64,000 nucleotides of DNA from Pantoea sp. IMH (lineage in GTDB: Bacteria > Pseudomonadota > Gammaproteobacteria > Enterobacterales > Enterobacteriaceae): contig NZ_JFGT01000006.1 of the NCBI RefSeq assembly GCF_000599885.1, positions 558,001 through 622,000 on the forward strand, read 5' to 3'. Every line of letters starts with the position of its first letter. Position 1 is the stretch's first letter. The translations under genes were made by a program, and so were the position numbers. Of this stretch, positions 17,503-26,784 are shown piece after piece. The notes below the pieces were generated by a model. The model worked only from the letters and a program-made list of their open reading frames with translations, was not told the origin of the DNA and did not search any database.

Positions 17503-19092
17503 TCAGGACGATGCGGGCTGCATCATACTGCTTATCTCATCTTTAACTGACTGCACCTGCGGGCCAAAGACGACCTGCAAATTATGCTGGTTAAGATGGA
17601 CTACCCCAATGGCGCGATTGGCTTTCAGGGCGGCATCATCGACCAGAGACATATCTTTTACCGAAAGGCGCAGGCGGGTCAGGCAGTTATCCAGAGAGGT
17701 AATATTCTCCATTCCGCCAAGCGCGGCCAGAATCGCAGGCGTGTTATAGCCGGACTTCCCTGTAACAGTGGTGGAAACGCTTTTCTCAACCGCGCCGGTT
17801 TCAATATCGCGGCCTGGCGTGCGGAGATTAAAACGGGTAATGGCAAACCGGAAAATCAGGTAATACCCGACGAACCAGATCGCCGCCACAACCGGCACCA
17901 TATACCAGCGGGTGGCGAGGCCGTGCAGAATGCCGAAAACCACAAAGTCGATAATATTGCCGTCGGTATTACCGATAGTGACGCCAAGTACCGCCATAAC
18001 GGTAAAACCGAGACCGGTTAACAGGGCGTGGATCAGGTAAAGCACCGGCGCCACGAAGAGGAAAAGGAACTCAACGGGTTCCGTGGTGCCGCCCACCACA
18101 CAGGCTACGACGCCAGAAATCAGCAACCCTTTTATTTTATGGCGGTTTTCCGGGCGTGCGCAGTGATACATGGCCAGCGCAGCACCGGGCAGGCCACCCA
18201 GAAAGGCGGGCATTTTTCCCTGAGAGAGAAAACGGGTCGCGCTTTCGCTGAAGCCGCCGGAAGTTGGGCAGGAAAGCTGCGCCTGGAAAATCGTCAGCGC
18301 GCCGCTCACCGTATGGCCGCACACTTCCTGACTGCCACCCGCATCGGTAAAGCGGATAATCGCCACCAGAATATGCTGTAACCCGAAAGGCAGCAGCAGG
18401 CGCTCCCCGGTGCCAAACAGCATCGGCCCAAAATCACCTGCGCCGTTGATCACCCAGCCCAGACCGGTGATAGCGGCGGCGAAAACTGGCCAGATGAGTG
18501 GAATAACCAGCCCGACCAGGCCCATTACCAGCGTGGTGATAATAGGCACAAAGCGGGTGCCGCCAAAAAACGCCAGCGCGTCCGGCAGGCGGACAGTATG
18601 AAAGCGTTCGTGCAGATAAAAAACGATAATCCCGACAATGACCGCGCCCAGAATGCCGGTATCGATCGACTGAATACCGATAATATTCTGGATATTGTTG
18701 GCTTTCAGCACGGCAGCATCGGTGGTGGGCAGGATCGCTTTGGCGGTGAGCCAGAAATTGACCGCGAGATTCATGACCGCAAAGCCCACAAAACCCGAGA
18801 AGGCCGCCACGCCTTTATTCTCACGGGCCATCCCCAGCGGAATGGCGATCGCAAACATCACTGGCAGATAGCTAAAGGCGAAAGAGCCGATCTTACTCAT
18901 CCAGGTAAAGATCAGCTGAAGAACGGGATTTCCCAGAAAGGGCAGCAGGGTAATCACGTCATGACTGCTTAACGAACTGCCGATACCCAGCATGATGCCG
19001 CAAAACGAGATCAGGGCAACGGGCAGCATAAACGTTTTTCCGAGGCCCTGGAAAAATTCCCAGAGCGTGATTTTGGGTTTGGCTGACGACAT
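17503..19092 (-). CDS. malX: PTS enzyme IICB MalX
   Basis: This 529-residue membrane phosphotransferase permease (glucose/maltose type) has an N-terminal IIC domain with about ten helices (KTFMLPVALISFCGIMLGIGSSL, GVAAFSGFVGFAVMNLAVNFW, GGLPGAALAMYHCARPENR, GGTTEPVEFLFLFVAP) and a C-terminal IIB domain with the phosphorylation site DNCLTRLRLSVKDM. It is almost collinear with E. coli MalX (530 aa). The ATG at 19092 has CAGGAG seven bases upstream; an in-frame ATG at 19107 is inside that leader. It diverges from malI with MalI operators between. Confidence 0.95.
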   Translation of the reverse strand: MSSAKPKITLWEFFQGLGKTFMLPVALISFCGIMLGIGSSLSSHDVITLLPFLGNPVLQLIFTWMSKIGSFAFSYLPVMFAIAIPLGMARENKGVAAFSGFVGFAVMNLAVNFWLTAKAILPTTDAAVLKANNIQNIIGIQSIDTGILGAVIVGIIVFYLHERFHTVRLPDALAFFGGTRFVPIITTLVMGLVGLVIPLIWPVFAAAITGLGWVINGAGDFGPMLFGTGERLLLPFGLQHILVAIIRFTDAGGSQEVCGHTVSGALTIFQAQLSCPTSGGFSESATRFLSQGKMPAFLGGLPGAALAMYHCARPENRHKIKGLLISGVVACVVGGTTEPVEFLFLFVAPVLYLIHALLTGLGFTVMAVLGVTIGNTDGNIIDFVVFGILHGLATRWYMVPVVAAIWFVGYYLIFRFAITRFNLRTPGRDIETGAVEKSVSTTVTGKSGYNTPAILAALGGMENITSLDNCLTRLRLSVKDMSLVDDAALKANRAIGVVHLNQHNLQVVFGPQVQSVKDEISSMMQPASS

Positions 19093-19137
19093 AGAGTCTC
19101 CTGGCAAAAATGCTCAGCCGCTGCTGAGGTGAAAAAT

Positions 19138-19153
19138 GATAAAACGTTTTATC
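19138..19153. promoter_or_regulatory. MalI operator, perfect palindrome
   Basis: GATAAAACGTTTTATC is a perfect 16-bp palindrome with the central CG typical of LacI-family operators, and it matches the site described for E. coli MalI. It lies 46-61 bp upstream of the malX start, well placed to repress malXY. Confidence 0.88.
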
Positions 19154-19162
19154 AAGTCTGAA

Positions 19163-19178
19163 TGCGCGACAGATCACA
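19163..19178. promoter_or_regulatory. Possible CRP site of the malX promoter
   Basis: TGCGC-N6-TCACA keeps eight of the ten conserved CRP bases. E. coli malX is CRP-dependent, which supports the call, but the left half is weak. Confidence 0.4.
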
Positions 19179-19217
19179 CTCTTAGTGGAGGTCACACCTG
19201 ACAAAGTCCATAATGAG

Positions 19218-19233
19218 GATATAACGTTTTATC
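19218..19233. promoter_or_regulatory. Second MalI operator (malI side)
   Basis: GATATAACGTTTTATC differs from the perfect operator at one base. It lies 52-67 bp upstream of malI and 80 bp centre-to-centre from the first operator, so it may serve autorepression or looping. Confidence 0.85.
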
Positions 19234-19284
19234 TGCGGCCAGGGTCATAAGACGACAGGCAAAAATTGCAACGAATGAGTAACG

Positions 19285-20316
19285 ATGTCACATAAGAAAA
19301 TCACGATTCATGATGTTGCCGGCGAAGCGGGTGTCTCTGTGACGACGGTGTCGCTGGTGCTCTCCGGCAAAGGCAGGATCTCATCAGGCACGGCCGACAA
19401 AGTTAACCGGGCGATTGAAACCCTGGGGTTTGTACGCAACCGCTCAGCTTCCATGCTTCGTGGCGGAGAGAGCGGCGTGGTGGGACTTATCGTCAGGGAT
19501 ATCTGCCATCCTTTTTATGCCGAAATGACTGCTGGCCTGAGCGAAAGCCTGGAGAAGCAGGGGAAAGTACTGGTGCTTACCCAGAGCGGTGCCCAGGGAC
19601 AGAACATCGATCGTTGCTTCGATACGCTGGCTGCACAAGGGGTGGAAGGCATAATACTGGGCGGCGGGGCAGAAAAAGCGGGCCATCTGGCGAGCCGCGC
19701 CCGCGAACAGGGGATCGCGCTGATATGCGCATCGCGGGCCAGCCACCTGGAAGAGACTGACGCTGTCAGACCCGATAATCTGCAGGCGGCGCAGATAGCG
19801 ACCGAGTATCTGATTAAACGCGGCCACCATTGTATCGCCTGGCTCGGCGGCTCCGGTTCATCTCTGACCCGCGCTGAGCAAATTGGCGGCTATTGCGCCA
19901 CGCTGATGCAATACGGTTTACCGTTTCGTAGCGAATGGATTATTGAATGCGGACCCTCTCAGCGGGACGTGGCCACGCTGACCGAAACGCTGATCCATCA
20001 TTATCCGACCATTACCGCGATCCTCTGCCATAACGCCTCAGTGGCACTGGGGTGCTATTTTGGGCTCCAGCGTACCGGCAGAAGCATCGGTAAAGGTGGC
20101 GTTGACAGTTACTACGGACAGACGATGGCGCTGGTGGGCTTTGGTGACGTGCCGGAAGCGGAGCTTACCGATCCTCCGCTCACCTTTGTCAGCAGTTCTG
20201 CGCGGGAGATAGGCCGCCGGGCGGCACAAAAACTGCTGCAGCGTATCGCCGACAGGGAAGGCGCCGTGGAAAGCATCATTCTGCCTCCGCTGTTGATTGA
20301 ACGCGGATCCGCATAA
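19285..20316 (+). CDS. malI: LacI-family repressor MalI
   Basis: This 343-residue repressor has an N-terminal LacI helix-turn-helix (KITIHDVAGEAGVSVTTVSLVLSGKGRIS) with hinge helix, then a periplasmic-binding-protein-like effector domain (GVVGLIVRDICHPFYAEMTAGL, EYLIKRGHHCIAWLGGSGSS). It aligns along its length with E. coli MalI and diverges from malX across two operators. The inducer is not known. The start gives the family N-terminus, two residues shorter than E. coli. Its stop codon overlaps the A-run of the ydgA terminator. Confidence 0.94.
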   Translation: MSHKKITIHDVAGEAGVSVTTVSLVLSGKGRISSGTADKVNRAIETLGFVRNRSASMLRGGESGVVGLIVRDICHPFYAEMTAGLSESLEKQGKVLVLTQSGAQGQNIDRCFDTLAAQGVEGIILGGGAEKAGHLASRAREQGIALICASRASHLEETDAVRPDNLQAAQIATEYLIKRGHHCIAWLGGSGSSLTRAEQIGGYCATLMQYGLPFRSEWIIECGPSQRDVATLTETLIHHYPTITAILCHNASVALGCYFGLQRTGRSIGKGGVDSYYGQTMALVGFGDVPEAELTDPPLTFVSSSAREIGRRAAQKLLQRIADREGAVESIILPPLLIERGSA

Positions 20317-20340
20317 AAAAAGGGCGCGAATGTCGCGCCC
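20315..20340 (-). terminator. Terminator of ydgA (minus strand)
   Basis: GGGCGCGA (20322-20329) pairs with TCGCGCCC (20333-20340) around a three-base loop. On the minus strand the stem is followed by seven T residues (20315-20321). It overlaps the malI stop codon. Confidence 0.88.
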
Positions 20341-20360
20341 TCATGGAGTCAAAAAAAGGT

Positions 20361-21860
20361 TTACTGAGGCAGCCCCAGTGGCATGGTACTGCCCAGCATA
20401 TAACGCGCCAGGAACTGATCCAGCGGCATTTGCTCACCGTTCATCGTTACCTGACCGGTAGCGTACTGCAAACTGGTAACGATATTATTATCCTGCTGCT
20501 TCGTCAGCTTAAACATCTGGCCCATTGCCGCAAGGCCTTTCACCTGCTGTTCTGCCAGCTTAGCGGCTTCATCCTGCTTGTAGCCTTCCGTCATCGCTAC
20601 GCGGGTCATCAGCTCAGTTGCCATATCCATCGAGATATTCAGCTTCGCATCCAGCGTTTTCAGGACGTTATCCGCTGCCTGGCCGACATTTTGCGGCTGC
20701 GCGTTACCGGTTGCCGGATCTTTGAAGTGTACCGCAAGGTTGAAGCTGCTCTCGCCCTTATCATTTTTCCAGCTGATCGGCGCGATGTTCACCACCGGGT
20801 CTCCTTTAAGCAATAAAGGCAGATTATCGGTCAGCGCCTGACTCATACGCTGCTGATAAATCAATGGATTTTCAACGGCGGCAGGATCGTTCATCAACGC
20901 CTGCACCTGGCGGTTATAGCTTTCAGAGAACGCTTTCATCGCGTTGGCATCAAACTGAGAAAGCTTAACCGACACTTTCCCCTCGCCGAACGCCTGGTTC
21001 TGCACCTTCAGGGAGTCGAGCGTATAGTCGATGTTGCCGGAAATCAGGCTGTTTTCGGCGTTAAAGGCGGATTTACCGTTCAGCCCTTCCGCGGTGAAAG
21101 CCTGCTTACCGTTGACGGCGGCAGTCAGTTTATCCAGCTTAATAGTCTGGTCGCCAATGCGCATGCCTTCAGGCGACAAATGGGTATTACCGTCCATCTT
21201 CAGGCCGTTAACCGTGAACAGCACGGGCATATCGAGCTGGTTTTTGGTGGTCAGCAGCACGCTTTCAAGGTCGCCGTTAAACTTCACTTCATCGCCTTTC
21301 GCATCGGCGCTGACCATAAACGTACCGCCGTTAGAAGCGAAGCGTTCGCCCGTCTGGCCGTTGTGGTAATCCAGGGGAAGAAGATGAATGTCTGACGCCG
21401 TTGCGCCGCTATAGCCCACGCGGGTTTCAGCCTGCACAATCGATTTGCCTTTAGTCATTTCGAACAGCTTGCTCACCGCATCGGTGTTTTCCAGTTCGCT
21501 GTGCACTGAGGCCATACTTGGGATCAGGTTGAATTTTTTAAGCTGGGCCAGAGGGAAGGGGCCATGATCGATCTTTTCATTGAAAATGACGCTCTGACCC
21601 GGCTTAAGAAGACCGTTATCTTCGGTCTGAGAACTGGACTGCAGTACCAGACGCGTCGTGCTGCTGAAAATGCCGCGCTGAAAATCCTGCCAGCTCAGCC
21701 GCAGACGGCTTTCCGGAGACGCCGCATTGATGCGGGCGTTCGCGTCCTGAACCAGTTTGTCCATATTTTGTTCCAGCTGTTTGCCGGTAAACCAGGCTGC
21801 TCCTGTCCAGATTACGCCGAGGGCAATCACCACGCCGACTGCTATCTTGGTTTTTTTCAT
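20361..21860 (-). CDS. ydgA: DUF945 protein YdgA
   Basis: This 499-residue protein is anchored or exported by an N-terminal hydrophobic segment (IAVGVVIALGVIWTGAAWFTG). It matches E. coli YdgA (502 aa, DUF945) throughout, for example LKPGQSVIFNEKIDHGPFPLAQLKKFNLIPSMASV, LLLKGDPVVNIAPISWKNDKGESSFNL and SLQYATGQVTMNGEQMPLDQF. The role is not established; the family is thought to act at the inner membrane facing the periplasm. The gene order manA-ydgA on one strand is as in E. coli. The ribosome site is weak. Confidence 0.93.
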   Translation of the reverse strand: MKKTKIAVGVVIALGVIWTGAAWFTGKQLEQNMDKLVQDANARINAASPESRLRLSWQDFQRGIFSSTTRLVLQSSSQTEDNGLLKPGQSVIFNEKIDHGPFPLAQLKKFNLIPSMASVHSELENTDAVSKLFEMTKGKSIVQAETRVGYSGATASDIHLLPLDYHNGQTGERFASNGGTFMVSADAKGDEVKFNGDLESVLLTTKNQLDMPVLFTVNGLKMDGNTHLSPEGMRIGDQTIKLDKLTAAVNGKQAFTAEGLNGKSAFNAENSLISGNIDYTLDSLKVQNQAFGEGKVSVKLSQFDANAMKAFSESYNRQVQALMNDPAAVENPLIYQQRMSQALTDNLPLLLKGDPVVNIAPISWKNDKGESSFNLAVHFKDPATGNAQPQNVGQAADNVLKTLDAKLNISMDMATELMTRVAMTEGYKQDEAAKLAEQQVKGLAAMGQMFKLTKQQDNNIVTSLQYATGQVTMNGEQMPLDQFLARYMLGSTMPLGLPQ

Positions 21861-21927
21861 CTGTTATGTCGTCCTTTTTCATCACGGGTGCCGGCAAATC
21901 CATCCCGCTGGCAAATGCCCGGCGAAT

Positions 21928-21951
21928 AAAAAACGCCCCTGAGGCGTTTTT
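21928..21951 (-). terminator. Terminator of manA (minus strand)
   Basis: ACGCC (21933-21937) pairs with GGCGT (21943-21947), flanked by A6 on the left and T5 on the right, so it works in both directions. Downstream of manA it would end that transcript before ydgA. Confidence 0.8.
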
Positions 21952-21992
21952 GTTTAAAATCCGGTTAATCATAGCAATTGAGGCTGTTAACG

Positions 21993-23177
21993 TCAGCCGC
22001 ATTCGCTTAAATCGGTGTAAACACGGGCCAGGCTTCCGCTGCCGCTCAGGCTCAGCGGTGCGTCATCCGCGGCCACAAAACAGGACTCGCCAGGCTGTAA
22101 CATCAACTGAGTTTCTCCACAGGTCACACAGGCATGCCCCTCAACGCAGAACAGAATCGCTGCACCTTGCTGGCTGAGCGAAGAGGGCATTTCGTCCAGG
22201 CGGTGAAGCGAAAAAGCAAAATCGTCGACCGGAATCGGAAAGGTCACCGTATTACCCGCCTGTTCAGGTTGCGTTAACAGGCTCTCATAAGGCCTGGGCT
22301 CAAACTTGAGATTGGCCATCAACTCAGGAATATCAATGTACTTAGGCGTCAGTCCGGCGCGCAGTACGTTATCAGAGTTGGCCATTACCTCCAGCGCCAC
22401 GCCTTTAAGGTAGGCATGCGGCGTTTCGGCGTAGAGAAACATCGCTTCGCCAGGCTGTAGCTCAATGACGTTCAGCAGGAGTGGAGAAAAGAGTCCGCAG
22501 TCGTCAGGGTAGAATTCGGCGATTTGCTTAACGGTATCCCAGGGTTCGCCGTGCTGAGTATGCAGCGTGGCTTTGAGCACATCCAGCGCCAGCGCTTTTT
22601 CTTCACCGCTGGCGGAAAGCAGCGCGGTAAAGAGCGTTTTCAGTGCCGCCATATCTGCCGACTGGAGGAAGTGCGCTATCGCAGGATGCGCGCCCGCCAC
22701 TGGCTGCAGTAAGGAGACGGTTTCATGCAGCTCACGAAAGCCATTGATCGCTTTAAACGGCGTCAGTGCATAAACCAGTTCGGGTTTGTGATTGGCATCT
22801 TTGTAGTTACGGTTGGGGGCGCCAGGATCGATTCCTTGCGCATTTTCCCTCGCGTAACCCGCTTCAGCCGCGGATTTGCTGGGATGCACCTGAATCGACA
22901 GCGGCTGATCGGCGCAGAGCACTTTGAACAGAAACGGCAGCTCACCAAACCGATCGGCCACCGTTTTGCCGAGCCATTTTTCCTTATCAGCATCAATGAC
23001 GTCACGCAGTGAGCGCGGCTCACCATCCATGTCGATAAGGGATGAGCTTTTAGGATGAGCACCCATCCACAGTTCAGCCATCGGCTGCTGCTGTGGATTG
23101 GCAATGCCGTAGAGGTCTGTCAGGGCTGTCCGGCTGCCCCATGTGTAATTTTGCAGCGTATTGATTAATTTTTGCAT
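21993..23177 (-). CDS. manA: Mannose-6-phosphate isomerase ManA
   Basis: This 394-residue zinc enzyme interconverts mannose 6-phosphate and fructose 6-phosphate, linking mannose use and GDP-mannose synthesis to glycolysis. It is a type I isomerase with cupin fold. The metal-site segment [64 protein letters not shown] and the C-terminal cupin are visible. The length is as in E. coli (391 aa). It diverges from fumC across a 196-bp gap, as in the E. coli arrangement once fumA is removed. Confidence 0.96.
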   Translation of the reverse strand: MQKLINTLQNYTWGSRTALTDLYGIANPQQQPMAELWMGAHPKSSSLIDMDGEPRSLRDVIDADKEKWLGKTVADRFGELPFLFKVLCADQPLSIQVHPSKSAAEAGYARENAQGIDPGAPNRNYKDANHKPELVYALTPFKAINGFRELHETVSLLQPVAGAHPAIAHFLQSADMAALKTLFTALLSASGEEKALALDVLKATLHTQHGEPWDTVKQIAEFYPDDCGLFSPLLLNVIELQPGEAMFLYAETPHAYLKGVALEVMANSDNVLRAGLTPKYIDIPELMANLKFEPRPYESLLTQPEQAGNTVTFPIPVDDFAFSLHRLDEMPSSLSQQGAAILFCVEGHACVTCGETQLMLQPGESCFVAADDAPLSLSGSGSLARVYTDLSECG

Positions 23178-23373
23178 GATTACTCACAGTGAATTCGGGG
23201 TTACTGCCTGTATTAAAGCAGAAAATGACCGCAAAAAGACACCACGTCATGTAATAAGGACGAGCAGGTCGCATAATGTTAAATTATTGTATGTCACACT
23301 ATGGCCCGCGCTAAACGCCCGGATGGGCGATGAAGGGTTTACTCACCATATTATTGTGCTAAAGGAGACAGTC

Positions 23374-24771
23374 ATGGCCGCCAACCGCATTGAAAAAGAC
23401 TCAATGGGTCCTATTGAAGTACCGGCAGATAAACTTTGGGGCGCGCAGACGCAGCGCTCGCTGGAACACTTTCGCATCTCCACTGAAAAAATGCCCGTCG
23501 AGCTCGTTCGCGCGCTGGCGCTGACCAAACGCGCCGCAGCAAAGGTCAACAGCGATCTCGGCCTGCTGCCCGCTGAGCGCGCAGAAGCGATCGTTAGTGC
23601 GGCAGACGAAGTGCTGGCAGACAAGCACAGCAGCGAGTTTCCGCTGGCGATCTGGCAGACCGGTTCCGGTACCCAGACCAACATGAATATGAATGAAGTG
23701 CTGGCCAACCGCGCAAGCGAGATTCTGGGTGGCGAACGCGGCATGTCACGCCTTGTACATCCAAACGATGACGTGAATAAAAGCCAAAGCTCCAATGACG
23801 TTTTCCCGACGGCGATGCACGTCGCGGCGGTGGTGGCGGTTAAGGAACATCTGATCCCGCAGCTGAAAACGCTGCATAAAACCCTGAGTGACAAAGCGGA
23901 AGCGTTTAAAGATATTGTTAAAATTGGCCGTACCCACCTTCAGGACGCCACGCCGCTGACGCTCGGGCAGGAGATTTCCGGCTGGGTGGCGATGCTGGAA
24001 CATAACCTCAGGCATATTGAACAGAGCCTGCCGCATGTGGCGGAGCTGGCGCTGGGCGGTACGGCAGTCGGCACGGGCTTAAATACGCATCCGGAATATG
24101 CGGTGCGCGTGGCTGAAGAGCTGGCGCGTCTGACCAGCCAGCCTTTCGTTACCTCCCCTAACAAATTTGAGGCGCTGGCCACCTGTGACGCCCTGGTTCA
24201 CGCCCACGGATCGCTGAAAGGACTGGCGGCGTCACTGATGAAAATCGCCAACGACGTGCGCTGGCTCTCCTCCGGCCCACGCTGCGGTATCGGTGAAATC
24301 GCTATTCCTGAGAACGAGCCAGGCAGTTCCATTATGCCCGGTAAAGTGAACCCAACACAGTGTGAAGCCATGACCATGTTATGTTGCCAGGTGATGGGCA
24401 ATGATGTGGCGGTAAATATGGGCGGCGCTTCCGGTAACTTTGAACTTAACGTTTACCGTCCGATGATTATTCATAACTTCCTTCAGTCTGTCCGTATGCT
24501 GGCTGACGGCATGGACAGTTTTAATCATCATTGCGCTACCGGTATTGAACCCAATCGCGATCGTATTACTCAGTTGCTGAATGAATCGCTGATGCTGGTG
24601 ACGGCACTGAATACCCATATTGGTTATGACAAAGCTGCAGAAATTGCCAAAAAGGCGCATAAAGAAGGGCTGACGCTGAAAGGCTCGGCACTGAAACTGG
24701 GGTATCTTACTGAAGAAGAGTTTGATGCCTGGGTGCGTCCGGAAGATATGGTTGGCAGTATGAAGTCCTGA
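23374..24771 (+). CDS. fumC: Class II fumarase FumC
   Basis: This 465-residue iron-independent fumarase hydrates fumarate to malate in the citric acid cycle. The family signature [16 protein letters not shown], the [16 protein letters not shown] segment, [18 protein letters not shown] and the [16 protein letters not shown] loop are present. The start at 23374 has an AAAGGAGA ribosome site and gives [12 protein letters not shown]; the frame extends 71 codons further upstream but without protein character. E. coli has fumA next to fumC; here fumA is absent, leaving only the oxidant-resistant enzyme at this locus. Confidence 0.97.
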   Translation: MAANRIEKDSMGPIEVPADKLWGAQTQRSLEHFRISTEKMPVELVRALALTKRAAAKVNSDLGLLPAERAEAIVSAADEVLADKHSSEFPLAIWQTGSGTQTNMNMNEVLANRASEILGGERGMSRLVHPNDDVNKSQSSNDVFPTAMHVAAVVAVKEHLIPQLKTLHKTLSDKAEAFKDIVKIGRTHLQDATPLTLGQEISGWVAMLEHNLRHIEQSLPHVAELALGGTAVGTGLNTHPEYAVRVAEELARLTSQPFVTSPNKFEALATCDALVHAHGSLKGLAASLMKIANDVRWLSSGPRCGIGEIAIPENEPGSSIMPGKVNPTQCEAMTMLCCQVMGNDVAVNMGGASGNFELNVYRPMIIHNFLQSVRMLADGMDSFNHHCATGIEPNRDRITQLLNESLMLVTALNTHIGYDKAAEIAKKAHKEGLTLKGSALKLGYLTEEEFDAWVRPEDMVGSMKS

Positions 24772-24784
24772 TATCACCCCAGGG

Positions 24785-24812
24785 AAAAGAGCGGACTATT
24801 CCGCTCTTTTTT
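24785..24812. terminator. Terminator between fumC and tus
   Basis: AAAAGAGCGGA (24785-24795) pairs with TCCGCTCTTTT (24800-24810) and more T residues follow. The symmetrical A- and T-runs allow use from both converging genes. Confidence 0.9.
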
Positions 24813-24830
24813 TCGTTCTGATGTGGGTAA

Positions 24831-25760
24831 TTAACCTAATCTGTCACTGAACAGGTGCAGCCGCGGGATAACCGGGTAAAGCACATTCGCCTGCGGCTTA
24901 TAGCGATGAGACACTTTTTTCGCATCGTAATTGAGCAATTCACCTATTTTGGGTACCTCTGCGGCATTTGCGCAAATCACTATCAGAGGAGAAGGGCAGG
25001 CTAACTGAGTTTGTTTCTGGCTCTCTTTATTCCAGACGCGTGCGACGGGCTGGACCTTTACCGGGCGTTTTATTTTAAGTTCCGCCGAGGCAGGAAGGGA
25101 ATTAACAGCCGCGGTTTCTTCCTCCAGCTTTTCTGCCCATTGTTCGCGGCTCCAGGGCGCCATCGCCCGGCCAGATTCCCTGCTTTTTTTCAGTTTTTCC
25201 AGAATCGCTTCCCGACTCACTTTCTGAATAATATGCTTATTTGCCCAGCCGAAACGAACGGAATCGGCAGCGTCGAGTAGTGTAATAGCGCGGTAGGCAT
25301 TAAGCGTAATTAACCCGCGTTGATGGGTATGCACAAACTCAAACCTTTCCTCACTGGGTAATCCGGAATCGACGGTGATAATCTGCTCCAGACGACGCTT
25401 GAGCCTGTTTATATTATCAACGAGCTGACGCAACCGGTTTGCTTCATCTGTGGAGGCTTCCAGACATATAACGCCCGGCAGTCTGACGGCCGCTTTGGTA
25501 CTGAGGGTTTCTGACTGATCCTGCATAAACAGGCGGCAATAATGCTGTAATGCACGCGTTAAAGCCGCCTTCGCGAGATGTTGCTGAACATTAATTTCCA
25601 TTACCGGCTCATGCTCCTGACCTTTATAGACGGGCGGAAGCTCAAAGACTCTGGCCGCCAGCAGACGAAGGGCAGGCAGCTCTTGTGCCAGAACCGCAAG
25701 CGCTTCCTGCAAAGAAGCAACACAGCGATGCAGATTGTCAACGGCGTCATATTTGCTCAT
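24831..25760 (-). CDS. tus: Replication terminus-binding protein Tus
   Basis: This 309-residue protein binds Ter sites and stops replication forks arriving from one side. It aligns with E. coli Tus (309 aa) with strong matches in the DNA-binding parts: KAAVRLPGVICLEA, GLITLNAYRAITLL, RFGWANKHII, MAPWSREQWAEKLEEE, KIKRPVKVQPVARVWNKESQKQ, and ELLNYDAKKVSHRYKPQA followed by IPRLHLF. The ATG at 25760 is chosen to match E. coli (MSKYDAVDN); an ATG ten codons upstream would include the Ter-like sequence. It converges on fumC, the E. coli arrangement. The site before the gene is a decayed Ter, unlike the intact TerB of E. coli. Confidence 0.95.
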   Translation of the reverse strand: MSKYDAVDNLHRCVASLQEALAVLAQELPALRLLAARVFELPPVYKGQEHEPVMEINVQQHLAKAALTRALQHYCRLFMQDQSETLSTKAAVRLPGVICLEASTDEANRLRQLVDNINRLKRRLEQIITVDSGLPSEERFEFVHTHQRGLITLNAYRAITLLDAADSVRFGWANKHIIQKVSREAILEKLKKSRESGRAMAPWSREQWAEKLEEETAAVNSLPASAELKIKRPVKVQPVARVWNKESQKQTQLACPSPLIVICANAAEVPKIGELLNYDAKKVSHRYKPQANVLYPVIPRLHLFSDRLG

Positions 25761-25768
25761 GGCAGACC

Positions 25769-25785
25769 CTAAGTAACAACATTTT
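25769..25785 (-). promoter_or_regulatory. Decayed Ter-like site just before tus
   Basis: On the minus strand 25769-25782 reads ATGTTGTTACTTAG, against ATGTTGTAACTAAA in Ter. The AGT in front of the core is AAA here, so the G whose partner cytosine forms the Tus lock is missing. Position and orientation equal E. coli TerB, where Tus binding represses its own gene. Confidence 0.6.
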
Positions 25786-25866
25786 TTCAAGGTTAACAGA
25801 ATGCAAATAACTATGCGAAAGCAGGATAGACAGGGAAGGGGAAAAAATACAGGGCAGGAAAAAGTT

Positions 25867-25897
25867 AAAAAACCACGCCGGAATAAATCCAGCGTGG
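25867..25897 (-). terminator. Terminator of the hns-type gene
   Basis: CCACGCCGG (25873-25881) pairs with CCAGCGTGG (25889-25897) with one interior mismatch. On the minus strand it is followed by six T residues (25867-25872). Confidence 0.85.
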
Positions 25898-25904
25898 CGG
25901 GAGA

Positions 25905-26306
25905 TTAAATCAGGAAATCTTCCAGCTTTTTACCCTGTTCCAGCGCCTGCTTAATCACTGCCGGGGTACGGCCCTGGCCAGTCCAGGATTTAGTTTCACC
26001 ATTTTCATCGGTGTACTGGTATTTGGCCGGACGCGGTGCACGCTTAGCACGGGATTTGCCCGTGGTATTTTCGGCAGAGGTCAGCTCGCTTAAATCGATA
26101 CCGTCATCGAGGAGCATCTGACGGTATTTCGCCAGCTTCTCTTCTTTTTCTTTGATTTCAGACGCGATAGCCGCTTCGGCTTCACGGCGCTCATTAACGA
26201 CCGCTTCGAGTTTTTCCAGCATCTCTTCAAGCTCAGATAATGAAACTTCACGAGCCTGTGCACGAAGGGTTCGAATGTTATTTAATACTTTCAGCGTTTC
26301 GCTCAT
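25905..26306 (-). CDS. hns: H-NS-family nucleoid protein
   Basis: This 133-residue nucleoid-associated repressor silences AT-rich DNA. The N-terminal oligomerisation helices begin [42 protein letters not shown] and are rich in charged residues. A basic linker ([12 protein letters not shown]) leads to the C-terminal DNA-binding domain [36 protein letters not shown], with the AT-hook-like GQGR motif intact. The ATG at 26306 is the family start. In E. coli hns lies near tdk and adhE, not near tus, so this may be an extra H-NS copy or a moved hns; the sequence alone does not decide. Confidence 0.92.
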   Translation of the reverse strand: MSETLKVLNNIRTLRAQAREVSLSELEEMLEKLEAVVNERREAEAAIASEIKEKEEKLAKYRQMLLDDGIDLSELTSAENTTGKSRAKRAPRPAKYQYTDENGETKSWTGQGRTPAVIKQALEQGKKLEDFLI

Positions 26307-26690
26307 AAAGGAATCCGTAGCGTTGTGTGGTTTAAATTTAATCAACGTATGTTTCGGGAGATAGTGTACATAGAAATTGTAGAGTAAAAAACACCTGATT
26401 AAAAAAATGAAGGCTTATTTTTGTCTTTTTCATCTGTTTTTTGCAGTTGCTCACTCATCATTCCTGACTTTATATTTACGTTATTGAGACAAATCTTAAC
26501 AAAAAAAAGTCGCCAGCAGCGACCCCTGTGCGGATTTGCAGAATTAATCGCCGTTAATAGCGCTAATCGCACGGATTGATAAATAATAAATTACGCTTAC
26601 CATCGATGAATAGCGCTGTGCAATGGCAGGCAAGTTTCTTATAAAAGCCTTCTACACCTACCCGGTGAAGGTTATAAGAACGTGAACGAC

Positions 26691-26715
26691 AGGCAGTTAT
26701 TGAACAATAACGCCT
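26691..26715. repeat. Inverted repeat near the Ter site
   Basis: GTTATTG (26696-26702) pairs with CAATAAC (26705-26711), and the outer AGGC/GCCT extend the pairing past one bulged A. There is no T-run. The role is unknown. Confidence 0.5.
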
Positions 26716-26784
26716 CAACGTTGCACAGTTAATACGTTCGGACGTAGCGGTGTTTAAGCAGTAAGCCATAAATAAAGCCTGTTA

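Noticed and set aside
23267-23284. dif-like sequence: GGTCGCATAATGTTAAAT resembles the two ends of the E. coli dif site
   Set aside because: Compared with dif it lacks about ten internal bases, so the XerC and XerD arms overlap and there is no central region. It cannot be a working recombination site; chance or a distant relic are both possible.
26563-26769. 68-codon minus-strand frame in the hns-abrB gap
   Set aside because: No ribosome site, cysteine- and arginine-rich translation without family features, and it lies in a region better explained by promoters and the Ter site.
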